Assembly (NCBI RefSeq): GCF_938018145.1
Contig: NZ_CALIII010000189.1
Location: forward strand, 1-5,460
Direction of reading: 5' to 3'
From: an uncultured Campylobacter sp.
Lineage (GTDB): Bacteria > Campylobacterota > Campylobacteria > Campylobacterales > Campylobacteraceae
DNA: 5,460 nucleotides
Program-made: the position numbers and the translations under genes
Notes under the pieces: generated by a model
Told to the model about the DNA's origin: nothing
Databases searched by the model: none
Seen by the model: the letters and a program-made list of their open reading frames with translations, nothing else
Part shown: positions 1-5,460 of the stretch, one piece after another
Layout: each line of letters opens with the position of its first letter
How positions within the stretch are numbered: position 1 is the first letter of the stretch

Positions 1-1629
1 GAGATAGTCGTTTAGTATGTTTTTTGCGTCCAGAGCGACTCGTTCGTCGCTAAAGGCGTCGTTTGGCGAGAGCCACGTGTGTTGCGGGTCGTTTGCTACC
101 GGGATAAATTTAAAAAACGTGCCCTTAAACGTGAGATATGCGATGTTTAGCCGCTCGTCAAATTTGATGAGGTCGTTATCTAGCGTGCCTCGTTTGGAGA
201 GCGGTTTTTCGTTCGCGGCTTCGACCTGTGCGGCCAGTCTATACTCGCCGTTTGTATCAAACGCATCCCTAAAACTCGCGTAATCTCCGCTCAAATTTAG
301 CATTTTTTTGATCTCGTCGTTTTTTATCTTTACGATTTTGATATCTTGCCACAGCGCGGGGTTTAGATTCATCCCAAGCACGATTTGTTCGGCGCTTAGG
401 CCATAAAGCGAATCTGTGCCCGAGATTTTATTTACGATTTCGCCCGCTTCGGTGCTAAGCGGCTTTATCCTGCCCGCGTAGTCTTGCACGAGAAGCTTTG
501 CAAATTCGCCGTTAGCGTGAGCGGCGGTGTTTGCGGCGAAAGTTTTTAAAATCTCGCTCTCGTTTTGCTCGGCCGCGTTTGCGTTAAAATTTAAAAAACC
601 AAGCGCTATAAATGCCGCAACGAGAGAAAAGCGGCTGTTTTTGATGAAATTTATGAGCTTTAAAAATCGGCTGTTTTTAGTAAAAAAGTTGCCGATGACG
701 CCGACGCAAAGCAAGAAATATCCGATGTAGGTCGGGATTTTGCCCGGATCGCGGTTGACCTCTAGCACCGTGCCTTGCTCGTCCGCGTCATAGGAGGACT
801 GAAATAGCTTAAAACCTTGCAAATTTAGCGGATGATTCATGTAAATTTTATACTTTGCCAAAATTTCTCCCGAATCAGATAGCGCCTCTACGTCGCTAGA
901 GTATGAGGACGGGCTTTGCGAGCCGGGGTAGCGCTCAAGCTCAAATTTAATAAGCTTTATCGAAAACGGCAAGCTAACTAGCTTTGAGCCCCAGGTTAGC
1001 ATTATCTCCTCACCGTCAAAATTTAGCATACTAGGCTCGCCCAGCCAGCCTACGCCGCCGTGGATTTTGGCTGTTTGTTCGCGCTGCCCTTCAAAGCCCG
1101 CTTTTACTACGAGAGTACCTCGCTCGCCTTTGGGTGCAGGTTTATAGGAGTCAAATTTGACGGTGAAGTTTTTGGAATTTATACTTTGCGTGAAGCTAAA
1201 ATTATTATCGCCGATTTGGGTTAAATTTAGCGGATACTCGAAAAATGCGTCTTTGGTTCGGATCTGCAGATACGGCTTTACGCTCACCATCTCGTTTCCG
1301 CTCTCGCCGGCTCTTACGTGCAGTACGCCCTCGGCGCCCAGATAGCGCGTCAAAGCCGCGCCGATAAAGATAACGATAAATGCCGCGTGAAGTACGAAGG
1401 AGCCAAATCGGCGCCACATTTTGGTTTTAATTATAATGCCGAGCAGGCTCAGCGTCGCAGCGCCCATGACGCACTCGTACCAGCGCGCCTCGTAGACTAA
1501 AATTTTAGCCGTTTGCGTATCGTAAATGCTCTCTAAAAAGGTTGCGACGCCGGCGCCTGCGGCTAGGATAAAGAGGAGGCAGAGCGCAAATTTGTAAGAA
1601 GTGAAAAATCTAAATAAATTTACGCCCAA
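1..1629 (-). CDS. ccsA1: CcsBA-type cytochrome c heme lyase, N-terminal (ResB-like) part, partial
   Basis: The reading frame is open from 1629 to the left edge (543 codons, no stop), so the C-terminal part, including the CcsA tryptophan-rich heme-handling domain, is outside the window. It looks like the ResB half of a fused ResB-CcsA (NrfI/CcsBA) system II heme lyase of the cytoplasmic membrane. Visible parts are TM1 (about residues 12-33), TM2 (53-67), TM3 (76-93, with His81 in the place of the conserved ResB membrane histidine), a periplasmic domain (about 100-295), the ResB signature NRDPGKIPTYIGY before TM4 (301-316), TM5 (334-350) and a further periplasmic region with GRIKPLST. The start is taken as TTG at 1627-1629: no in-frame ATG lies between the upstream stop (1654-1656) and TM1, and GGAGAGG stands 5 nt upstream. 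In the Wolinella mcc cluster the gene at this position encodes the lyase dedicated to the CX15CH heme of MccA; that role here is inferred from context. Confidence 0.9.
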   Translation of the reverse strand, partial: MGVNLFRFFTSYKFALCLLFILAAGAGVATFLESIYDTQTAKILVYEARWYECVMGAATLSLLGIIIKTKMWRRFGSFVLHAAFIVIFIGAALTRYLGAEGVLHVRAGESGNEMVSVKPYLQIRTKDAFFEYPLNLTQIGDNNFSFTQSINSKNFTVKFDSYKPAPKGERGTLVVKAGFEGQREQTAKIHGGVGWLGEPSMLNFDGEEIMLTWGSKLVSLPFSIKLIKFELERYPGSQSPSSYSSDVEALSDSGEILAKYKIYMNHPLNLQGFKLFQSSYDADEQGTVLEVNRDPGKIPTYIGYFLLCVGVIGNFFTKNSRFLKLINFIKNSRFSLVAAFIALGFLNFNANAAEQNESEILKTFAANTAAHANGEFAKLLVQDYAGRIKPLSTEAGEIVNKISGTDSLYGLSAEQIVLGMNLNPALWQDIKIVKIKNDEIKKMLNLSGDYASFRDAFDTNGEYRLAAQVEAANEKPLSKRGTLDNDLIKFDERLNIAYLTFKGTFFKFIPVANDPQHTWLSPNDAFSDERVALDAKNILNDYL

Positions 1630-1634
1630 AATCG

Positions 1635-1641
1635 CCTCTCC
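1635..1641 (-). promoter_or_regulatory. Ribosome binding site of ccsA1 supporting a TTG start
   Basis: The minus strand reads GGAGAGG, ending 5 nt before TTG at 1627-1629. This decides the start, because the frame has no ATG before the first membrane helix. The site lies in the 19-nt gap after the mccD stop, so ccsA1 is probably translated from the same transcript. ATT at 1630-1632 is a far less likely initiator. Confidence 0.7.
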
Positions 1642-1648
1642 GAGTTTT

Positions 1649-2620
1649 TTACATTATTATATCGTAAGTTTGCCCTGCGTATAGTATAAACATTCTAAGA
1701 AGTAATACTCCGACCACGCTAGCAAGCGCGCTGACGTAGAACGCAAACGCGGTGTGAGCGATCTTTTTGCCAAGCGCGAAATTTAAAACTAGCGGTACGC
1801 AAAAGCCTACGCCCACGACGCCTAGCCAAAATAGCTGAGCGTAAACGCCCTCGCTGAAGGCTACGCTGGCGGCTTTTTGTACGTCGCTGCCCGAGATGAG
1901 CGAAACGAAAATCATGCCGATTAGTAAAATTTCCATCGCTAAAACCGGCCACTCGACCGCGTGTAAGGTTTTTAGATCGCCGCCGTGCGGGTCTGCTTTA
2001 AAGAAAAGCGCGGCTATCAGGCTTGAGCCCGCGATACCTGCCGATAAGCCAGACGCCACGAAAAGCGCAGGTAAAACGGCGGTATTAAGGATAGGAAATC
2101 TAACTAAAACCGAGATCAAAAAGCCCGTATAGGCGCAGATCGCGACCGCAAAAACAAGCGTAAGCGCAAGAAGTAGCGGACGAAGAGCGTTTAAAATTTT
2201 CATTACGAGCGTGAAAAGCCCTTTTAAAAAAGTAAGTCTGCGTGATAAAAATCCGCTAAGATCAGCTTCAAACGCATAAAGGCAGGCTACGAAGCTAAGC
2301 GGGATATAGACGCAAAGCGCCGCCACGCCCACGGACATAACCGAGGTGAAGTTGTAATTAATCAAAATTTTCCAAAAAAGAAGCGGTCGCTCAAGGTCGG
2401 CTACTAGACAAACCATACCGAGTAAAATCGTAACTAAAGATAGCAGCGACGCAGCCTTAAATAGCGGCGTGCTTTCGGTCTGTTTTTTGTAAAATTTGAC
2501 GAGGATCGCGACGATCAAAGCGCCGCCGCTCATACCCGCTAGCAAAAGATAAACCGCGATCGGCCAGCCCCACTCAACGCCGTGCGAGAAGGTCGCAGTG
2601 AAATTTATAGCTCCGTTCAT
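1649..2620 (-). CDS. mccD: NrfD/PsrC-family membrane quinol dehydrogenase MccD
   Basis: This 323-residue, very hydrophobic protein has about eight predicted membrane helices: roughly residues 17-42, 56-75, 89-114, 147-171, 178-206, 222-243, 258-281 and 287-312. DLERP (75-79) after the second helix and YTGFLISV (164-171) are typical of NrfD-like subunits, which oxidise menaquinol and hand electrons to an exported iron-sulfur protein. Length and helix count fit the family. ATG 2618-2620 lies 1 nt after the mccC stop, with a G-rich stretch (2627-2631) as probable Shine-Dalgarno inside the end of mccC, so the two are likely translationally coupled. MccC is the expected partner and MccA the final acceptor. 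The family assignment is firm. The name mccD rests on the neighbours, since NrfD-like proteins serve many oxidoreductases. Confidence 0.93.
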   Translation of the reverse strand: MNGAINFTATFSHGVEWGWPIAVYLLLAGMSGGALIVAILVKFYKKQTESTPLFKAASLLSLVTILLGMVCLVADLERPLLFWKILINYNFTSVMSVGVAALCVYIPLSFVACLYAFEADLSGFLSRRLTFLKGLFTLVMKILNALRPLLLALTLVFAVAICAYTGFLISVLVRFPILNTAVLPALFVASGLSAGIAGSSLIAALFFKADPHGGDLKTLHAVEWPVLAMEILLIGMIFVSLISGSDVQKAASVAFSEGVYAQLFWLGVVGVGFCVPLVLNFALGKKIAHTAFAFYVSALASVVGVLLLRMFILYAGQTYDIIM

Positions 2621-2621
2621 A

Positions 2622-3305
2622 TCACACCCCCAATTTAACCGCAGGAATATAGCGCAGGCTCGGCTTCGTGCCGCACTCAGGATGCATTCGCAGGCTGTCT
2701 TTTACGCGAAGCAGCTTGCTGATGTGCGAGTTTTCGTCGTTTAGATCGCCAAATACGATCGCCTCGTATCTGCACGCCTCGATGCAGGCGGGCTCGTGAC
2801 CGTCTTTTAAATTCGTATCCAAGCAGAAGTTGCAGCTCTCTGCGGCTCTTGTTTCGTGGTTTATGAAGCGCACGTCGTAAGGACAGGCTACGATGCAGTA
2901 TTTACAGGCGATGCAGTCGTCGGTGTTCATCGTCGTGATGCCGGTTTTTTCATCCTTGTGACAGGCTTTCGTCGGGCAAACGGTCACGCACGGCGCGTCC
3001 TCGCACTGCTGGCAGGAAACCCTGACGTAGCGCTTTTCTTTCAAATTTAGCGGATCGGTTTTATCCTGGATAAAAAGCCTCATTTGGCCTTTTGGGACCA
3101 AATTTACCTTTTGACAGGCGACCTCGCAGTCGGTACAGCCGACGCATTTGTTCTGATCGAAGATCATGCCGTAGTGCGGCTTTTTGCCGTTTTCCGTAGG
3201 GGCGTCTAAATTTATACTCTTGCCCAGTACGCTAGTCGCTCCCGCAACTGCCGCGCCCGAAGCAAGGAATTTAAAAAACGTCCTTCTTGTATTTTGCTCT
3301 TTCAT
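2622..3305 (-). CDS. mccC: Tat-exported NrfC-like protein with four [4Fe-4S] clusters, MccC
   Basis: The protein has 227 residues from the ATG at 3303-3305. A twin-arginine signal (TRRTFFKFL, about residues 6-14) and a small-residue hydrophobic stretch indicate folded export by Tat. Sixteen cysteines form four ferredoxin-like groups: C54/57/60/64, C98/101/106/110, C131/134/137/141 and C158/161/174/178. This is the layout of NrfC-type electron carriers with four [4Fe-4S] clusters. C115 and C211 are extra. It should carry electrons from MccD on the outer face of the membrane to MccA. An in-frame ATG at 3315-3317 would add four residues, but GGAGAAG (3309-3315) overlaps that codon and sits well spaced before the ATG at 3305, so the inner start is preferred. 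The stop is 1 nt before mccD. The gene name comes from cluster context. Confidence 0.94.
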   Translation of the reverse strand: MKEQNTRRTFFKFLASGAAVAGATSVLGKSINLDAPTENGKKPHYGMIFDQNKCVGCTDCEVACQKVNLVPKGQMRLFIQDKTDPLNLKEKRYVRVSCQQCEDAPCVTVCPTKACHKDEKTGITTMNTDDCIACKYCIVACPYDVRFINHETRAAESCNFCLDTNLKDGHEPACIEACRYEAIVFGDLNDENSHISKLLRVKDSLRMHPECGTKPSLRYIPAVKLGV

Positions 3306-3308
3306 ATT

Positions 3309-3315
3309 CTTCTCC
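3309..3315 (-). promoter_or_regulatory. Ribosome binding site of mccC favouring the inner ATG
   Basis: The minus strand reads GGAGAAG, with GGAG ending 6 nt before the ATG at 3303-3305. Its first G is the last base of the alternative ATG at 3315-3317. That outer ATG has no good purine-rich site at normal distance; the nearest AGGA is about 16 nt upstream. The site therefore argues for a protein beginning MKEQNTRR. Confidence 0.7.
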
Positions 3316-3341
3316 ATCCGTATGGATTAAATATCCTAAAT

Positions 3342-4154
3342 TTATCTACCAACGCTACTTCCGTGGCTATGCGCGCCATGGAAATTTCGCGGCTGAGTTT
3401 CGCTTAGTTTTTTGGCTGCGCCGGCTAGCTCGCCAGGTTTTAGCGCCTTTACTAACTCGACTTCAAAAATCAGCGTCGAGCCGCCCGGTATCTCGTCTGC
3501 GCCCTCGTCTCCGTAAGCTAGGTGAGACGGGATGACGAATTTATATTTTGAGTTACCGTTCATCATCATGAGGCCCTCTTGTAGGCCGTCTATTAAATTT
3601 ACCATAGAAAGGATCGCAGGCTCGTTTCTAGAGTACGTGTCGTCAAAAACTTTGCCGTTTATGAGGTAGGCTTTGTAGTTTAGCGCTACGACGCTCTCAG
3701 GCCTTGGCTTATCGCCGTCTCCTAGCGCCAAAACTTCGTACTGAAGCCCTGATTTAGTCGTTTTGACCTTTTTGTTTTTGGCGTTTTTCGCCATAAATTC
3801 TTCGCCCTCTTTTAAATTTTTTTCAAGCGCTTTTTTTAGCGCGTCTTGGGTTAGCTTATTTAATTTTTCGTCCCTTTGATTGAGCAGGGAGATTATTTCT
3901 TCGTCTGTTAGTTTTTGTTCTTTTTTAAAGGCGTCGGCAAAGCCGTCTAAAAGAGCCTTGCTGTCAAATTTAACGCCTAGGCTTTCTTGTTTTTTTAGTT
4001 GTGCGGAGATATAGGTTCCGGTTGAAATTCCGATACTGTATGATTCTTTTTGCTCTTGCGTCATCGCCTCTTTATCCGCCGCGCTAGCGCACAAGACGCA
4101 ACCGGCCGTTAGGCAAAGAGCTAAAATCGGGTTTTTGCTAAGTTTAAAACGCAT
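3342..4154 (-). CDS. mccB: Periplasmic FKBP-type peptidyl-prolyl cis-trans isomerase MccB
   Basis: The 270-residue protein has an export signal (residues 1-25, likely cut after ASA; a lipoprotein reading at Cys19 within LTAGC is possible but less typical). A Mip/FkpA-like helical domain (about 31-125, highly charged) is followed by an FKBP domain (about 132-237). Positions matching FKBP12 pocket residues are Tyr160, Phe170, Asp171, Tyr214 in HLAYGDEG and Phe230. The position of FKBP12 Trp59 appears to be Leu191. A 33-residue tail ends in a histidine cluster (His259, 262, 264). The start ATG has AAGG (4162-4165) 7 nt upstream. Lying between mccA and mccC, it takes the place of MccB in the Wolinella cluster. 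It probably helps the heme- and copper-loaded MccA to fold in the periplasm, which is an inference. The FKBP assignment is firm. Confidence 0.94.
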   Translation of the reverse strand: MRFKLSKNPILALCLTAGCVLCASAADKEAMTQEQKESYSIGISTGTYISAQLKKQESLGVKFDSKALLDGFADAFKKEQKLTDEEIISLLNQRDEKLNKLTQDALKKALEKNLKEGEEFMAKNAKNKKVKTTKSGLQYEVLALGDGDKPRPESVVALNYKAYLINGKVFDDTYSRNEPAILSMVNLIDGLQEGLMMMNGNSKYKFVIPSHLAYGDEGADEIPGGSTLIFEVELVKALKPGELAGAAKKLSETQPRNFHGAHSHGSSVGR

Positions 4155-4161
4155 AAATTTA

Positions 4162-4165
4162 CCTT
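4162..4165 (-). promoter_or_regulatory. Ribosome binding site of mccB
   Basis: The minus strand reads AAGG 7 nt before the mccB ATG. It lies downstream of the hairpin at 4175-4198, so the stem would not mask it and mccB can be translated independently of mccA. Confidence 0.6.
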
Positions 4166-4174
4166 ATTAAATTT

Positions 4175-4198
4175 GGACGCCGCGCTTTTGCGGCGTCC
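4175..4198 (-). other. Perfect 9-bp hairpin between mccA and mccB
   Basis: GGACGCCGC (4175-4183) and GCGGCGTCC (4190-4198) are exact reverse complements around a 6-nt loop. The stem is almost all G-C and begins 9 nt after the mccA stop. On the minus strand it is followed by AAATTTAATAAGG rather than a T run, so it is not a standard intrinsic terminator. A stem of this strength could protect the 3' end of an mccA message, mark a processing site or cause partial termination, making MccA more abundant than the downstream proteins. The structure is seen directly; the role is inference. Confidence 0.7.
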
Positions 4199-4207
4199 GT
4201 AATCGCA

Positions 4208-5460
4208 TCATAAATTGTTGTTTATGATTCTTTGGGCTTCTTTGATGTACTCTTTAGAAGCGTCGAGTCTTTGTTTTGTATATTTAAAGCCGTGCATACC
4301 CCATGAGCCGTCTTTTTGTAGCAAGTCGACTGTGTCTTGCGCTTTTTCGATTAGCTCATAAACTCTTGTCTTATCGCTAGGGCTTAGTTTCTTAGTTTCT
4401 AAGATAGCATAAAGTCCCTCGATACCGATTTTGACTTGAGAGAAGTCGTTTTTAACAGGGGTTTGCCATCCCATTACTTCGTCGTAAACCTGTTTTTGGT
4501 TCTTGAAGTGTAGGGTAGGTTTTAGCTCAGATAGCACCGGGCTGTGGCAGCCTTTAGTATCTTGCATATCTTTATCCGCCCAAGACGTTCTAGCGCACGC
4601 CCACATTAGGTCAACGAAGTTATGTCCGTTTTTATCTCTTTGGAAGTGCCAATCTTTAGCGTCTCTTGGTCCTTTAGCAGCGTCGCCCGCAACTAGAGAT
4701 TTTCTAGCAGGATCTACGTCGATTTTCCAGATGTGAGATCTTCTTTGAGTATCAAATCCGGCGTTATCTTGGAACTGGATAGCGTAGAAGTTCTCGCAGC
4801 TCATCATGAACGGCATGTGGCAAGATGCGCAAGTGTTATCTTTGTGCGTATCGGCTCTAGAAGCGATATATGCTTGCTCTTTGTGGCAATCTTGACAATC
4901 TTTTCTGATTTTTGGTTTAGTGTAAAGCGCGCTTAGGTAGCCTTGCTCTGAGTTATAGTTTACGCCTTTGATAGTCTTGTCGCCTACGACCAGACCTGTG
5001 TTATCGTGAGGATCGTGGCAAGTGGTGCAGCGCATACCTTTATCGTAGTGAGCGGTAAAGTATGATTGTGAACCCTCAGATCCGCATCCTGGTCCCATTG
5101 ATTTAAATTTAGAGCTTAGAGATAGGTCAAGCTTGCCTTGGTTTAGAGGATTGGCTCTAGCTAGGTCTGGGCTGTAGTTAAATCTTTGGTGACAGCGTTC
5201 GCAGTTTGATGTTCTAAAGTTTGTAGCTCCGTCAAGGTGACCGCCGGCTCCGTGACACTCCTCACAGCTTACGCCTTTAGAGATAGTGTGTTTTTGAAGC
5301 TCTTTAGCATTACCAAGAGCCGCATAGAACTCTTTCTTAGTTTTAAAGTCAAATTTGAACGGGTGGCAAACTTCGCAGTAAGAGCCGTTTGCTTGGAAGA
5401 ACATTGACTTTTTGTATTTAGCGGCGTATGAGGCTAGACCTCTGACGTATCCGCCGTTAT
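4208..5460 (-). CDS. mccA: Octaheme cytochrome c sulfite reductase MccA, C-terminal part, partial
   Basis: The frame ends at TGA 4208-4210 and is open to the right edge (416 full codons), so the signal peptide and an estimated 270 N-terminal residues are missing. The ATG at 5402-5404 is internal, used here only as residue 1 for numbering. Six CXXCH heme motifs lie at 5363-5377, 5252-5266, 5189-5203, 5015-5029, 4883-4897 and 4817-4831. A CX15CH motif follows at 4544-4597, the hallmark of MccA. Together with one expected upstream CXXCH this gives eight hemes. Two cysteines outside heme motifs, Cys107 (5084-5086) and Cys203 (4796-4798), are 96 residues apart, the spacing I recall for the Wolinella copper ligands Cys399 and Cys495. 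The same offset places Tyr, Arg and Lys at recalled active-site positions 285, 366 and 393. The enzyme acts in the periplasm and reduces sulfite to sulfide with electrons from MccC and MccD. A related octaheme enzyme such as tetrathionate reductase is the less likely alternative. Confidence 0.95.
   Translation of the reverse strand, partial: NGGYVRGLASYAAKYKKSMFFQANGSYCEVCHPFKFDFKTKKEFYAALGNAKELQKHTISKGVSCEECHGAGGHLDGATNFRTSNCERCHQRFNYSPDLARANPLNQGKLDLSLSSKFKSMGPGCGSEGSQSYFTAHYDKGMRCTTCHDPHDNTGLVVGDKTIKGVNYNSEQGYLSALYTKPKIRKDCQDCHKEQAYIASRADTHKDNTCASCHMPFMMSCENFYAIQFQDNAGFDTQRRSHIWKIDVDPARKSLVAGDAAKGPRDAKDWHFQRDKNGHNFVDLMWACARTSWADKDMQDTKGCHSPVLSELKPTLHFKNQKQVYDEVMGWQTPVKNDFSQVKIGIEGLYAILETKKLSPSDKTRVYELIEKAQDTVDLLQKDGSWGMHGFKYTKQRLDASKEYIKEAQRIINNNL

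Noticed and set aside
17..283. Plus-strand open frame of 88 codons, and similar plus-strand frames at 527-730, 1157-1345 and 1318-1500
   Set aside because: All lie opposite the continuous ResB-like frame of ccsA1, which has clear family motifs. They show no recognisable domain.
1205..1417. Minus-strand 70-codon frame, arginine-rich
   Set aside because: It is an out-of-frame shadow inside ccsA1; the real frame there encodes TM3 and the start of the periplasmic domain.
1719..2132. Short frames on both strands within mccD (1719-1952 minus, 1896-2132 plus)
   Set aside because: They overlap the full-length NrfD-like gene and have low-complexity basic translations with no family features.
3325..3337. 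Small inverted repeat GGAT/ATCC in the mccB-mccC gap
   Set aside because: The stem is only 4 bp around an AT-rich loop and is likely to occur by chance.
2856..3535. Plus-strand frames at 2856-3050 and 3287-3535
   Set aside because: They are antisense to mccC and to the mccC/mccB junction, without supporting motifs.
4175..4198. Calling the mccA-mccB hairpin a Rho-independent terminator
   Set aside because: No T run follows the stem on either strand, and the mcc genes are expected to be co-transcribed.
4503..4936. Plus-strand frames at 4503-4736 and 4733-4936
   Set aside because: They are antisense to the heme-motif region of mccA, which is unquestionably coding on the minus strand.
4208..5404. 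Treating the ATG at 5402-5404 as the mccA start
   Set aside because: The frame stays open for 18 more codons to the window edge. The residue matching the recalled Tyr285 lies upstream of this Met, and there is no signal peptide, which a periplasmic cytochrome needs.

Overview
The window carries one operon-like block of five genes, all read on the minus strand. It therefore runs from right to left: mccA (cut by the right edge), mccB, mccC, mccD and ccsA1 (cut by the left edge). Gene content and order match the mcc cluster for respiratory sulfite reduction described in Wolinella succinogenes. Abundant AAATTT words and mid-range GC in coding DNA suggest a Campylobacterota member. A Campylobacter of the curvus/rectus/showae/concisus type is the best guess, but this is inference and the species cannot be fixed from the sequence.

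Layout. 4208-5460 is the C-terminal ~60% of MccA, an octaheme cytochrome c sulfite reductase. It shows six CXXCH motifs, one CX15CH motif and two extra cysteines spaced like the copper ligands of MccA. 4155-4207 is a 53-nt gap with a perfect 9-bp hairpin. 3342-4154 is MccB, an exported FKBP-type peptidyl-prolyl isomerase with a histidine-containing tail. 2622-3305 is MccC, a Tat-exported protein for four [4Fe-4S] clusters. 1649-2620 is MccD, an NrfD/PsrC-type membrane quinol dehydrogenase. 1-1629 is the ResB-like N-terminal part of a CcsBA-type heme lyase (CcsA1), open to the left edge and starting at TTG.

How the genes work together (family knowledge). MccD oxidises menaquinol in the membrane and passes electrons through MccC to periplasmic MccA, which reduces sulfite to sulfide with six electrons at a heme-copper site. 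CcsA1 attaches heme to the unusual CX15CH motif of MccA. MccB probably assists folding of MccA. In Wolinella a two-component system, MccRS, follows ccsA1; it would lie beyond the left edge here.

Coding density is near total. Gaps are 53, 36, 1 and 19 nt, and no promoter or convincing terminator is visible, so the promoter should lie upstream of mccA beyond the right edge. The system as a whole is already known. Less familiar details are the MccB tail and active-site change, the mccA-mccB hairpin, the sharp codon-use difference between mccA and ccsA1, and the high density of AAATTT.
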